IMG/VR virus record: IMGVR_UViG_3300046817_000837
Location: 1 to 64,000 of that record
From: a virus
DNA: 64,000 nt
Direction: 5' to 3' (one strand)
Position numbers and translations under genes: made by a program. The notes under the pieces are model-generated. The model was given only the letters and a program-made list of their open reading frames with translations. It ran no database searches and was not told where the DNA came from. Shown here piece by piece: positions 31,292-41,206 of this stretch; position 1 is the first letter of the stretch, and every line of letters starts with the position of its first letter.

Positions 31292-33091
31292 TCAGTTGTC
31301 GAGTGCGAGGAAGAAGTCGAGGACCAGGACGCCGGAGGTCGTGGCGCCGTTGATCACCTGGACGGTGCCGGCTGAGGCGATCCGGAAGAAGATGCCCGAG
31401 CTGGCGCCCGTGGCCGTGTGGAAGCCAGCCGCATGGTCCTGGGTGGAGGCGGGCCGGTACCCGGCGGGCAGGGTGAACGCGGTGGACGGGAACCCGCCGG
31501 TAACCCCGGACGGGTCGAGTACCCCCAGGACCCAGACGGCACTGAACGGCATGCGCTTGTACTGAATGGTGGTGCTGGCCCAGTTGTTGGACAGTCCCGG
31601 CGTGTGCCAGGTCTCCACGTTGGCCGGGCTGGACCCCGGCTGGAAGGCGGTGACGTCCCCGGTGAACCCGGCGGCGAAGTCATTGCCGGCGTCGTCAGTG
31701 GCCGCCGCGGGCATCATCCCGGCCAGGGCCACGCCGGGCGTGACGTAGGTGATGGTGACGGTGCCGTCGCCGCCGTCGCCGCCGTGCACCTGCGCTGCCC
31801 CGGTGTGCCCGATGACGGTCAGCACGGGCGCGCCCGCCTGCCCGGCGCCGGCGAAGGACCCGTAATAGTCGGTGTCGAAGGCCGGGACGGTGCCCAGGAC
31901 CAGCGCCTTGGCCGTCCCGGCCTTCAGCGGGCCGGCCAGCGTGTCGCTGACGTCCTGGACGTGGGCGGCGCTCATCGGGACGGGGTACGTCTGCCCGGCG
32001 CTCACCCCGGTCACGCCGTCGAAGCTGGCGGGCATCGCGGTGGCGGCGCTGTAGCCCAGCTGCACGGTCAGCCCGGTGCTGTTCCAGGACGTCAGGTTGG
32101 TCATCGTCAGCCGGACGGTGTCGACGGTCACTGCCGCCAGGTCCGCGGCCACCGATGACGGCAGGATCATCAGTGACGTCATGGTGCCCAGGAAGTCCCC
32201 GCCGCCGGATTGCTGGCCGCCCTGGAACATCGTGTTGCCGATGGCGGCGTACCGGTTATCCGCGTTCCCGCCGAGGGCGTCGCTGCCGTAGTAGGTGCCG
32301 GAGAACGTAGGGCTGTAGGTGAAGACGACCTGCCCCGCCGCGGTAGCCGCGCCCACCCCGCCGCCGCCCGCGCCGGGGGTGCCGCCGTCTGTGCCGGTAG
32401 CGGCGGAGTTGCCGCCCGCGCCGCCGGCCACGCCGCCGCCAGGGCCTGCGCCGCCGCCGGCCGCGCCGGTCCCGCTGACGGACTTCGCGCCTGAGCCGCC
32501 GGCGTTGCCGGAGCCGCCGGAGCCGCCGCCGCCGCAGCCGCCCGTTGACTGGGTGCCGTCCCCGCCGCCGCTGCCGCCGGAGTGCGCGATCGTCTGCGCG
32601 GCGTTCAGGGCAGCGTGCGCGCCGCCGTTCAGCCCGTCCGATCCGCCGCCGGCGCCCGCGTAGACGCCCGGCCCCCCGGTGATCCCGTTGACGTCGAAGT
32701 AGCTGGGATTGCCGTCGTCCCCGAAGCCCTGGTTATTGATGGAGCCGTCACCGCCGTCACCGACGACGTAGGCGTAAACGGTGCCCGGGACCACCGGGTA
32801 AGACGGTTCCTGGGAGTAGGCCCCGCCGCCGCCCCCGCCGCCGCCGTGCGTGGAGTTGCCGCCGCCCGCGCCGCCGCCCGCCCCCCAGGCTTCGATCTTC
32901 GCCGACGTGACCCCGGCCGGGCAGGTCCAGGAGTACTTGCCCGCCGTGGACTGGGTGACGACGGTCGCCGTGGGCGTGTACGCGGTGACCGGCTCGCCCT
33001 GGCTGGCTACCAGCGCAGCCAGCCGGGCCTCGGTGAGCTGCGCCTTGGCTGTCGTCTTCGGCAGCAGTTGCGGGTCGTTCGGGCCGGCCAT
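31292..33091 (-). CDS. Glycine-rich tail fibre protein
   Basis: 599 residues. The N-terminal helix (MAGPNDPQLLPKTTAKAQLT) is followed by YSWTCPAGVTSAKIEAWGAG, the opening of the glycine-rich phage fibre domain, then about 190 residues dominated by Gly/Ala/Ser. A beta-jelly-roll-like segment follows (TDYYGSFAGAGQAGAPVLTV). The C-terminal domain is KRMPFSAVWVLGVLDPSGVT...GVLVLDFFLALDN. Likely a receptor-contact fibre. Shares its glycine-rich module type with the next protein, suggesting module duplication. Confidence 0.75.
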   Translation of the reverse strand: MAGPNDPQLLPKTTAKAQLTEARLAALVASQGEPVTAYTPTATVVTQSTAGKYSWTCPAGVTSAKIEAWGAGGGAGGGNSTHGGGGGGGGAYSQEPSYPVVPGTVYAYVVGDGGDGSINNQGFGDDGNPSYFDVNGITGGPGVYAGAGGGSDGLNGGAHAALNAAQTIAHSGGSGGGDGTQSTGGCGGGGSGGSGNAGGSGAKSVSGTGAAGGGAGPGGGVAGGAGGNSAATGTDGGTPGAGGGGVGAATAAGQVVFTYSPTFSGTYYGSDALGGNADNRYAAIGNTMFQGGQQSGGGDFLGTMTSLMILPSSVAADLAAVTVDTVRLTMTNLTSWNSTGLTVQLGYSAATAMPASFDGVTGVSAGQTYPVPMSAAHVQDVSDTLAGPLKAGTAKALVLGTVPAFDTDYYGSFAGAGQAGAPVLTVIGHTGAAQVHGGDGGDGTVTITYVTPGVALAGMMPAAATDDAGNDFAAGFTGDVTAFQPGSSPANVETWHTPGLSNNWASTTIQYKRMPFSAVWVLGVLDPSGVTGGFPSTAFTLPAGYRPASTQDHAAGFHTATGASSGIFFRIASAGTVQVINGATTSGVLVLDFFLALDN

Positions 33092-33167
33092 CAGGCGTCA
33101 CCGCGCTCGATGACGCAGTGCCTGCCATGACCCCAGAGGACTGGTAGGCTCCGTGAGATAGACATTT

Positions 33168-36100
33168 TCACACAAGCCTCTCCAAGAACCACCTGTTGAG
33201 GAAGGAGACGGCGAGGTCCGGGGCGCCGTCAACCGTGTAGGCCAGGAACAGGTTGTCGCCCGGCTGGATGTAGAAAGGCGACCCGGAGACCAGTACGTTG
33301 TCCAGCACGCTGACCGCCTGGGAGCGGTCCAGGTCCGAGCCGAGGACGAGGCCCAGGTCCCGCTCGATGGTCGGCTCGTCAATGTAGAAGTTGGCGTAGT
33401 CAGTGCCGGGCGGGACGTTGATGATCACCGTGCTGCCCTGGGCGTCCAGGAACAGCACGTCCAGGAACTGGTCATTGTTGTCGGTGTCAGTGATCGAGAC
33501 GGTGAAGAAGCCCGAGGTGTTGGACGGGTCCAGTCCCTTGACCGGCAGCGTCAGCTCGCCCATGACCACGATGCCGTTGACGATGTCGGTGGACGGGGTG
33601 AAGGTCCGCGACACCGACAGCGGGAAGTTATGGCCGCCCAGGTACTCGAACTGGTTGACGGTCACCGTGACCGTCCGCGCCGAGGACGGGCTGTCCCAGG
33701 CATAAGCCACTAGCACGACGGTGTACGTGCCGTTGAACAGCGCGTTAACGCCGGAGACCAGCGATGGCACGGTGTACTGGGTGCCGGAGGGCGGGTCTGC
33801 GGTGTTGCTGACCGGCACGCACGGGTTCAGCTCCGGCGGGGAATCGGCGCCGGGCCGGTGCGCGACCAGCGTCCGGAACTGGGCCAGCGGCGGGGACCAG
33901 GTCAAGACGATGTTGCCGTTGCCGCCCTGGCCGCCTGCCTGGGCGGTGCCCGTCGTGACCGCTCCGCCGCCGCCGCCTCCAGGCGGGGAGGCGCCGTCGC
34001 CGACGTCCACGGCTGCCGTGCCGCCATTGGCTCCCTTGCCTCCCCCGGCCACTGCTGCCGCGCCCGTGCCGCCGGAGGCGCCCGCAGTGCCGGCATTGCC
34101 GACTGAGGCGCTGCCGCCGGAGCCGCCGCCGCCGCCGCCGTTCGTGCCGCCGAGGCCGCCGGCGCCGCCGTTGCTGTGCGTCGTGTTGGCGCTGCCGGTA
34201 CCGCCCGTGCCGCCGGTCGCGGTGTTCAGCGCCACCGACTGGCCGCCGTGCGCGGTGACCACCGTGACGGTGGTCGCCGCGGAGCCGAAGGTCGTGCTGG
34301 CACCGCTGACCGGCGTGCCGGCGTTGACGGTGTAGGTGAGCCTGACCTGGCCGGCGCCTCCGGCGGCCCCGGGGTTATTGCCCAGGTTGGTGTACCCGCC
34401 GCCCCCTCCGCCGCCCGGGGCTGCCCCTGCGGCCGGGAAGCCGGGGTTGCTGGCGCCCGCGCCGCCCGCGCCGCCGCCCGTGACGGCCACGGCCCCGGCG
34501 CCGCCCGTGTTGCCGGCCCCGTTGCTGCCCGTGTTGCCGGCCGCTGCCGTGCCGCCGCCGCCGCCTCCGCCGCCGCCGCCGTACGAGGGTGACGTGCCGC
34601 CCGTGCCGCCGTTGTGGTGCGTGGTGTTCGCGCTGCCGGAGCCGCCCGCGCCGCCGGAGGAGGTTCCGGCCGGGCTGGCGGGCTTGCCCGGGTGCGCGAG
34701 CACCGTCACGGAGTCACCGGGGAAGGTGGTGGACGTGCCGCCGGCGCCGGGCGTCACGCCTGCCTGCCCGCCGAGGCCGACCTTGAAGCTGTAGGTCTTG
34801 CCCGGGGTGACGGCCAGCGCAGGCTCGGCCGCGTACTCGCCGCCGCCGGCCCCGCCGCCGCCGGTCGTGCCCGCGCCGCCGCCCGCCCAGCACTCGGCCA
34901 GGATCGCGGTGACGTTGGCGGGGCACGTCCAGCTGCCACTCCCCGGGGAGGTGAAGGTGAGGACCTGCTGGCTGGCGCCGGTCGTGCCTGCCGTGCCGCA
35001 GGAGTACGGGACGGGCGTCCCCTCAGTCACCGTCAGGGCCGGCTCGGCCGCGTACTCGCCGCCGCCGCCGCCGCCGCCCTGCCCGGACGTCGAGCGCGAC
35101 CCGCCCGCGCCGCCCGCGCCGATGCACTCCGCCTTGACGGACGTCACGCCGGGCGGCGGCCACCACACGCCGGAGCCGGACAGCTCAAGGGACAGCGGGT
35201 CGGCCTGCGGAAGCTGGAACTGGCAGGAGACGGGGGTCCGCGCGGTGCCCGGCACGCCCATCACGTTGTAGACGACGCCGCGCTGGGAGGCGGGGGCGGC
35301 CAGGGACGGCGGGTTGGCGACCACGTCGTCAAGCCAGGCGTTCATCCGGACGAAGGCCGTCTTGCCCTGGCCTGCCCAGTTGGACAGCGTCAGTGAGTAC
35401 GAGGCGACGGATGCGTAGTTGAAGCTGGCGTTGCCTTGCGGGACCGGCGCGGTGACGCGGGTCCATTTCGGCACGAGCGCCTTGCTGTTGTACGGCAGGC
35501 CATTGAATGTCCGGTGGAAGGTCAGCTTGTGGCCGCCGTTATCGGTCAGCGTCCAGCGGAAGGTCACGTTGGACTTGAATCCCGAGTGGGGCTTGCCGAA
35601 CAGCGGGACGTAGTATGCCTGGCCGAACCATACCGACAGCACCGGCAGGCCGGTGATATTCAGGGACAGGCCGCTCTTGGAGTAGGTCACCGGGACGTAA
35701 TTCGCGTTCGGCGGGGTGTACCGGGCGGAGTGCGGGCCGACCACGAACTGGGTGGTCTGCGTCCAGCCGGTGCCGGACACGGTGCCGAACGCGTCCAGCG
35801 TCACCGGGGCCGGCGGCGCGGCGATGCCGTTGAGGATCGGGCTGGAGAAGGCCACGTCCGTCAGCTGGTCCGGTGCGCTGCGGCCGTAGGGCAGCGCCTG
35901 GAAGGTCAGCGTGATGACGGCCATCGGCAACGGCTGGTTCGGCAGGAAGCCGTAGGAGAACACGGTGGGCAGCGCGCGGAAGCAGTCGAAGACCTGGGTC
36001 AGGCCCGTGGAGGAGGGCGTCCAGGTCAGCGTCCAGGAAGGCTGGTCCACCGCCTGGATCAGGTACTCCTTGGCAGCCGACAGCGTTGCCTGGTCCGGTG

Positions 36101-36386
36101 CGGTGATCCTGACCGGCAGCGTGATCGTGCGGTTGGACGCCCGGGTGCCGAACGGCCGCTCGCCGTCCAGCAGCAGGGTCTGCACCTGGCTGACGGTCGG
36201 CTGCGGGGCGCCCAGGTCCCAGGTCATCCCCGGGCTCGCGGCGGAGCCCGGGGACGACGGGGCGAACAGCCGGAAAACGGCCCCGGTGCCGGCCGCGTTC
36301 ACCAGGGCGGGAATGTCCGACTGCACGCCGGATGCCCCGCCGAGGACCTCGATCAGGTCCGCGATGATGAGCGAGTCGCTAGCCAC
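33168..36386 (-). CDS. Distal tail-like protein with three glycine-rich modules
   Basis: 1072 residues. The N-terminal ~200 residues (TWDLGAPQPTVSQVQTLLLD, RTITLPVRITAPDQATLSAA, GFLPNQPLPMAVITLTFQAL) match siphovirus distal-tail/Dit-like proteins. A galactose-binding-like beta module follows. Three successive W-x-C-P/PPPGVTS-type glycine-rich modules lie at about residues 410-470, 475-650 and 650-790. The C-terminus (PLSVSRTFTPSTDIVNGIVV...NLFLAYTVDGAPDLAVSFLN) is another beta sandwich. It overlaps the tape measure stop by 8 nt. Its length is unusual and due to the Gly-rich insertions. Confidence 0.75.
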   Translation of the reverse strand: MASDSLIIADLIEVLGGASGVQSDIPALVNAAGTGAVFRLFAPSSPGSAASPGMTWDLGAPQPTVSQVQTLLLDGERPFGTRASNRTITLPVRITAPDQATLSAAKEYLIQAVDQPSWTLTWTPSSTGLTQVFDCFRALPTVFSYGFLPNQPLPMAVITLTFQALPYGRSAPDQLTDVAFSSPILNGIAAPPAPVTLDAFGTVSGTGWTQTTQFVVGPHSARYTPPNANYVPVTYSKSGLSLNITGLPVLSVWFGQAYYVPLFGKPHSGFKSNVTFRWTLTDNGGHKLTFHRTFNGLPYNSKALVPKWTRVTAPVPQGNASFNYASVASYSLTLSNWAGQGKTAFVRMNAWLDDVVANPPSLAAPASQRGVVYNVMGVPGTARTPVSCQFQLPQADPLSLELSGSGVWWPPPGVTSVKAECIGAGGAGGSRSTSGQGGGGGGGEYAAEPALTVTEGTPVPYSCGTAGTTGASQQVLTFTSPGSGSWTCPANVTAILAECWAGGGAGTTGGGGAGGGEYAAEPALAVTPGKTYSFKVGLGGQAGVTPGAGGTSTTFPGDSVTVLAHPGKPASPAGTSSGGAGGSGSANTTHHNGGTGGTSPSYGGGGGGGGGGTAAAGNTGSNGAGNTGGAGAVAVTGGGAGGAGASNPGFPAAGAAPGGGGGGGYTNLGNNPGAAGGAGQVRLTYTVNAGTPVSGASTTFGSAATTVTVVTAHGGQSVALNTATGGTGGTGSANTTHSNGGAGGLGGTNGGGGGGSGGSASVGNAGTAGASGGTGAAAVAGGGKGANGGTAAVDVGDGASPPGGGGGGAVTTGTAQAGGQGGNGNIVLTWSPPLAQFRTLVAHRPGADSPPELNPCVPVSNTADPPSGTQYTVPSLVSGVNALFNGTYTVVLVAYAWDSPSSARTVTVTVNQFEYLGGHNFPLSVSRTFTPSTDIVNGIVVMGELTLPVKGLDPSNTSGFFTVSITDTDNNDQFLDVLFLDAQGSTVIINVPPGTDYANFYIDEPTIERDLGLVLGSDLDRSQAVSVLDNVLVSGSPFYIQPGDNLFLAYTVDGAPDLAVSFLNRWFLERLV

Positions 36387-39300
36387 CGTAGTACCCCCTG
36401 CCGGCGCCGCGGGCTGCGGCCACGCCGATCCCGTGCGCGAACTGCTGGCCCTGCGCCCCGGTGACCCGGGTGTTCTCCTGGACCGCGTGGATCATCTGCC
36501 GCAGCAGCATGTTGGTCTCGTGCAGGGAGCCGGGGCCCTGCGCCGGGCTGACCATCTCCGCCTTGCCCGAGGTGTTGACGCCCACGCCCCACGGGGGCAG
36601 GATGCCGCCCTTGTCATAGGTTGAGCCGACCAGGCCGCCGGAACGGTAGCCGTGCCCGTGCCCGATCACGCCCGCCATCGCCGCCCCGCCGTAGCGCGCG
36701 GAAGCGTAGTGGATAGCTGCGTATATTTGTGCCATCGGATTTTCTGATACCGTGCCTCCGCCAAAATTCACCAGCGGCGGGGTGTTAACATAGGGCCCTG
36801 CGTAAGCATGGAAGGTCCCAGGTATGAGTTGGAGGAGCCCAACGGACGGATGACCCGCCTGAGCGTTACTGTCCGTGAGGTTCACGGCGTTCAAATTTCC
36901 GCCAGATTCTGTTTGAATCTGAGAAAGCCAGTTGGAAACCAGGGACAGCGGCAGGCCCATCGAGCTCAGGACGGCGGAGATGTCGGCGGCGTAGTTGCCG
37001 GAGCCGGGCCCGAGGAACACCCCGCCGCCGGCCGCTGCCGCTGCTGCCGCTGCGGCCTGGGTGGCCTTGATGGCCGCGTTCGCGAAGGCCACGGCCGAGT
37101 TCTGGCCGAACAGCGCCTCGGAGTTGCTGAACCCGGTGATGCCCTTGGTCACCTGGGTGTCCACGAAGCCGGCCAGGCCGCCGGCCGCGTACCTGCGCGC
37201 GGTGACGCCGCCGAGCCACGGCGACTGGGTGGGCGTGGCGGTGAACCCGGGGATACGGCCGCGCAGGTGGTCGACCAGGCCGGCGCTCACCATGTTCGCC
37301 GGCACGACGAGCTCGCCCTTGCTCAGGAACGCCGCCACGTCATCCGCGGTGGGCGTTGACCCCCGGTTGATGAACAGCCCCTTGGCCGGGGTGAGCACGT
37401 GCCCGCCGCCAGGCCCCGAGGCGCCGCTGATCCGGCCGGTCGTGGTGTTCAGCGTCCGGGTGGCGACGCCGGTCCCGCTGATGGTGATGTTGCCCTTGCC
37501 CTGCATCTGGAGCACGATGTCGATCGCCTTGCTCAGCGGGATGTGCAGGATCTTGGAAATCATCGCGGCGATTTCCCCGGTCGTGTCGTGGGCGGCGCGG
37601 CCGGCGTTGATGATGGACTGGACCAGCGCGTCCTGCTGCGGCTTGGCCTTGGCGGCGTCGCCGCCGGACTGGGCGAGGGCGGTGCCGTAATCGGTGGCTG
37701 CCTTCTGCACGCCGTCATAGGCCAGGATCGCGTTATTAATGTCGCCGATCAGCTCGTTGGCGAGGAACTGGCCCTGGGACTGCATCGCCCCGGTCAGCAG
37801 CGCCTCCTGCGTGGTCGCCTCGTCGGTGATCTTCTTCAGGTCCTTGGTGGCCGAGCCGGTGTTCTGGAGCCACTTGTTCAGTTCCTTGAACGCCGCCGGG
37901 CCGGTGTACCCGGCCGTCCGGGCGATCTTGGTCAGCTTGTCCAGCAGGGCCTGGTCGCCCTTGGCGTGCGCGAGCAGCGGGGTAATCGACTTCTTGACGC
38001 TCACGGTGAGCGCGTCGTTCTGGTTAGCGGCTGCGCCCAGCCACTTGGTCAGCTCCTTGAGGGAGACCGGGCCGGTGTAGTTGGCTTCCTGCGCCAGCGC
38101 GACCAGCTGGGCGGTGGCCTCGGTGGACCCGCTGGCGTACCGCAGCAGCGGCGCGATGGCGTCCTTGACGGCCTGGCTGAACGCGGCGGTGCCGCCGATC
38201 GCGGTGCGCAGGGAGCCGAGCATCCGGTCGGTGTTGGTGACCTGCTGGGTGAACGCCTGGTTGAGGTCCAGGCTGGCCTGGGACAGCCCGTCCATCGAGG
38301 CGCCGGTCAGCGTGCCGGTTAGCGTCAGCTGGCCCAGCTTGTTCTTCAGCGTCTCGCCGCTGCCGCCGGCCTTGGCGAAATTCGCGTTCAGGTTGACGAT
38401 GCCCAGCGCCACCGTGTCGAACGTCCCCTGGGTGCTGGTGACGTCGCCGATGAAGGTGTTCCATGCCTGGTTCAGCTTCTGGGTGGCCTGGTACTGGTCG
38501 GTCTCGGTGCGGCCCAGGACCTCCAGGTTGTTCTCCAGCGATCCGGTGACCCCCGTCATGGCCCGGATCGCGTTGATCGTCCCGTCGATCTCCGCGGTGT
38601 CGATGGCCCACGCCTGGCCCTGGTCCTTGGTGACCTGCGCGGTGGTGATGCCGGCGGCGTTCAGGATGCCCAGGGCGGCGGCGGAGCTGCCGTAGGCCCG
38701 GATCAGCGGCTGAAGCCGGGACTGCTCGGTATCGCGCTGGCCCTGGAGGGTCGTCAGCGCCGCCTGGAGGTCCTTCACCTTGGCCGTCTGCTCGGCTATG
38801 GCGTCCCGGGCGCCCAGCACGGTCGGGACGTAGTTCTTCCCGGAGGCGACGTACTGGGTGGTCTGGCTGTTCACGGCGGCCTGGTCGATGGCGAGCTGCT
38901 TCTGGGCCGCGGACAGGTCCACGGCTGCGGCGGCTGCCGCGCGGGCGTTCGCCGCCAGGGACTGGGTGATGGGGGCGGCGTCCGCCAGGGCGACGATGTC
39001 AGAGGCGAGGTTCCTCGTGGCGCTGGAGCTGTGGTTCAGCCAGAGGACCAGGGCGGTCAGCCCGGCTATCGCCAGCCCGACCCAGGCCACGGGCGAGACC
39101 CGGGACAGCAGGGCGCCGGCCGCCGCGGCAATTCCCTCGGCGGCGGCCATCCGCTGGAACATCACGGCCGCGAAGGCTGCCCGCGCCCCCGCGTTGACCA
39201 GGGCGCCGGTCAGCGGGACGAGGACCCTGGCGTACAGGGCCGTTCCCAGCGTGACCGCCAGGCCGATGTAGATGAACGCCCCGTGGATGGCCAGGCCCCA

Positions 39301-40845
39301 GCGCAGCACCGGCTCGATCATCGCGGTGAAGTTCTCCAGCAGCCGGGTGACGACCACGCCGAAGGCCAGCAGCTTCTGGGCGTAGTCCGGCACCACGTTC
39401 AGGATGTTGCCGATGGCGCCGAACACGTTGCCGAAGGAGTTGCCGAGGCCGAGCAGGCTGTCGGAGGCGTTCTTGGTGAAGACGTCAAAGGCTTTGCCGT
39501 TTGACAGCGCCACGGTGATCCGGGCGGCCAGGTAGTCAACGACCGGCCCCGTCTTCGCCACGATCTTCTGGAAGTCATTGGTGCGGCTGCTCATGACCGT
39601 CAGGGCGTCGCCGAAGATCTGGTACACCTGGGGCCGGACGGCGTTGTGCAGCTTCTCCATGGTGCCGGTCAGCGGGAACATGGACTGGTTGGTGGCGTCT
39701 GCCGCGGTGTGCAGCGCCTGCATGCGGATGAAGATCTCCTTCGCCGCATCGGAGCCGGCGATGCCGAACGCGGTGGCTGCGATGGCAGCGCCGCCCCAGA
39801 CGGCGATCAGCTCGACCAGGATGTCGGCGGCCAGGTGCATGACGGTGACGTGCGTGGCCCAGGCGGGCAGGATTCCCTGGAGCAGGCCGCCGAACAGGGT
39901 GACCTTCGCGCCCAGCACGGCGAAGATGCCGCCGAGCCAGCCTCCGGTGACGCCGAAGGCCCGCATGCCGTTGTTTCCCTGGACGATCAGCGGCGGCACC
40001 TTGCCCAGGGCGATGCCGAGCAGGTTCTGGGCCACGGTGACCTGCGTCGTGGCCGCCGCTGCGCTGGCCGCCGCCGCCGCGGCCTTCTGGAAGGCGCCCT
40101 CCAGGCCGAGCAGCGCCGAGTTTGCGGCGGCCAGGCCCGCCACGTCCACGTTCATCCGGATGTCATGCGCCTGCGCGGTCAGGGCATCGATCTCTGCCCT
40201 GACCTGCGTGATGGCCGCGGTGACGGCGGAGGTGTCCGCCAGGACCCGGGCCGTCACCGGATGAGACTTCAGTACCCGCAGCTTTGCCTCGACGGCGTCG
40301 AGCTTGGTCAGCGTGGCCGCCAGCTGCACGTCATCGATCACGCCGCCGAGGTTGATGATCTTGTCGAAGCCATTCAGGGTCTTCTCCAGGTTCTTCGCCT
40401 GAAGCTCCAGGGCCGCGATCTGGGCGATGGCCTGCTTGGTGTCCGCGTCGATCTGCAAGTGCGAGGACTTCTGCACCAGGGCGGCCAGCTTCGCCCGGAG
40501 GGCGGCGACCTGCGCGTCAATCCTGGTGGTGTCCGCGCTCAGCGTGAGGCCGGTGACCGTCTTGGCCAGGGCGAGCAGCCTGGCCTGCAACCCGCTGATG
40601 ACGGCCTGGGCCTGCTTGTCGTCAGCCCCGATGGGGATCGTGACGAGCTGCCTGGACAGCGCGTCCATCCGGGTTTTCATGTTCGCGACCGAGGCCGCCA
40701 GCCCGCCGGAGTCCGCGGTGAACTTGACGCTGACCTCAGGCTTGATCCCGGCCAGCGCCGCCTTGATCTGAGCGTCCAGCTTCACGCGGAAGCCGGTGGC
40801 ATCGGGGCCCACCGTTACGAAGGCATCCCCTAGCTGGCGGGCCAT
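36379..40845 (-). CDS. Tape measure protein with transglycosylase domain
   Basis: 1488 residues. Long Ala/Leu-rich helical N-terminal half (MARQLGDAFVTVGPDATGFR, repeated tandem helices). Hydrophobic segments follow at about residues 330-400 and 530-620 (WLGGIFAVLGAKVTLFGGLL, PVAWVGLAIAGLTALVLWL). An SLT lysozyme-like domain lies at about 1280-1400: LSQIQTESGGNLNAV with the catalytic Glu, then VGLLQLIPGTFHAYAG. By the 0.15 nm per residue rule the tail would be roughly 220 nm. Bases 36720-36930, which encode the SLT core, are visibly richer in A/T than the rest of the gene. Confidence 0.95.
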   Translation of the reverse strand: MARQLGDAFVTVGPDATGFRVKLDAQIKAALAGIKPEVSVKFTADSGGLAASVANMKTRMDALSRQLVTIPIGADDKQAQAVISGLQARLLALAKTVTGLTLSADTTRIDAQVAALRAKLAALVQKSSHLQIDADTKQAIAQIAALELQAKNLEKTLNGFDKIINLGGVIDDVQLAATLTKLDAVEAKLRVLKSHPVTARVLADTSAVTAAITQVRAEIDALTAQAHDIRMNVDVAGLAAANSALLGLEGAFQKAAAAAASAAAATTQVTVAQNLLGIALGKVPPLIVQGNNGMRAFGVTGGWLGGIFAVLGAKVTLFGGLLQGILPAWATHVTVMHLAADILVELIAVWGGAAIAATAFGIAGSDAAKEIFIRMQALHTAADATNQSMFPLTGTMEKLHNAVRPQVYQIFGDALTVMSSRTNDFQKIVAKTGPVVDYLAARITVALSNGKAFDVFTKNASDSLLGLGNSFGNVFGAIGNILNVVPDYAQKLLAFGVVVTRLLENFTAMIEPVLRWGLAIHGAFIYIGLAVTLGTALYARVLVPLTGALVNAGARAAFAAVMFQRMAAAEGIAAAAGALLSRVSPVAWVGLAIAGLTALVLWLNHSSSATRNLASDIVALADAAPITQSLAANARAAAAAAVDLSAAQKQLAIDQAAVNSQTTQYVASGKNYVPTVLGARDAIAEQTAKVKDLQAALTTLQGQRDTEQSRLQPLIRAYGSSAAALGILNAAGITTAQVTKDQGQAWAIDTAEIDGTINAIRAMTGVTGSLENNLEVLGRTETDQYQATQKLNQAWNTFIGDVTSTQGTFDTVALGIVNLNANFAKAGGSGETLKNKLGQLTLTGTLTGASMDGLSQASLDLNQAFTQQVTNTDRMLGSLRTAIGGTAAFSQAVKDAIAPLLRYASGSTEATAQLVALAQEANYTGPVSLKELTKWLGAAANQNDALTVSVKKSITPLLAHAKGDQALLDKLTKIARTAGYTGPAAFKELNKWLQNTGSATKDLKKITDEATTQEALLTGAMQSQGQFLANELIGDINNAILAYDGVQKAATDYGTALAQSGGDAAKAKPQQDALVQSIINAGRAAHDTTGEIAAMISKILHIPLSKAIDIVLQMQGKGNITISGTGVATRTLNTTTGRISGASGPGGGHVLTPAKGLFINRGSTPTADDVAAFLSKGELVVPANMVSAGLVDHLRGRIPGFTATPTQSPWLGGVTARRYAAGGLAGFVDTQVTKGITGFSNSEALFGQNSAVAFANAAIKATQAAAAAAAAAGGGVFLGPGSGNYAADISAVLSSMGLPLSLVSNWLSQIQTESGGNLNAVNLTDSNAQAGHPSVGLLQLIPGTFHAYAGPYVNTPPLVNFGGGTVSENPMAQIYAAIHYASARYGGAAMAGVIGHGHGYRSGGLVGSTYDKGGILPPWGVGVNTSGKAEMVSPAQGPGSLHETNMLLRQMIHAVQENTRVTGAQGQQFAHGIGVAAARGAGRGYYGG

Positions 40846-40846
40846 G

Positions 40847-41206
40847 TCAGAAAGTCCCCTCCAGCGACCACAGGCCGGTGGTCAGGAAAGGCTCCTTCAC
40901 CCGGTCAACCCGGGGGTCCTCCAGGAAGAAGGCGGGGTCGCCGGGGGCGTTGGCGCTGGCCCAGAAGAAGCCGGCGGACGTGTGCCCGCGGGCCGTGTGG
41001 ATGGCCGCCTTGGTGAACCCGGGCGGGCGGGCGTTGCTGCGCGAGCTCCAGGCCGGCGTGGCGCGCACGGGCACGACGGCGCGGGCGACGATCGCGGCCT
41101 GGCCGGCCAGGTCCTGGATGAACAGGCCGACCGGGCCGTCTTCGTCGTTCACGTACGCGTGGATGGCGGCATCATCAAGACGGACGTCGCTCACTGCTTC
41201 ATCCAC
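40847..41206 (-). CDS. Small tail-assembly-region protein
   Basis: 119 residues, GTG start overlapping the chaperone extension by 16 nt and ending one base before the tape measure start. Reads MDEAVSDVRLDDAAIHAYVN, QDLAGQAAIVARAVVPVRAT, TRGHTSAGFFWASANAPGDP-like C-terminus. Position between tail chaperones and tape measure, and the beta/alpha pattern, suggest a tail-completion or neck component. Not assigned to a named family. Confidence 0.55.
   Translation of the reverse strand: MDEAVSDVRLDDAAIHAYVNDEDGPVGLFIQDLAGQAAIVARAVVPVRATPAWSSRSNARPPGFTKAAIHTARGHTSAGFFWASANAPGDPAFFLEDPRVDRVKEPFLTTGLWSLEGTF

Noticed and set aside
33721-36464. Plus-strand frames opposite the distal tail protein and fibre genes, rich in Pro/Ala.
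   Set aside because: They are the antisense reading of glycine-rich modules (Gly codons become Pro/Ala). The minus frames contain conserved tail domains.
39646-40833. A 395-residue plus-strand frame inside the tape measure gene.
   Set aside because: Composition is typical antisense shadow, with no SD or motif, and it lies entirely within a well-supported gene.
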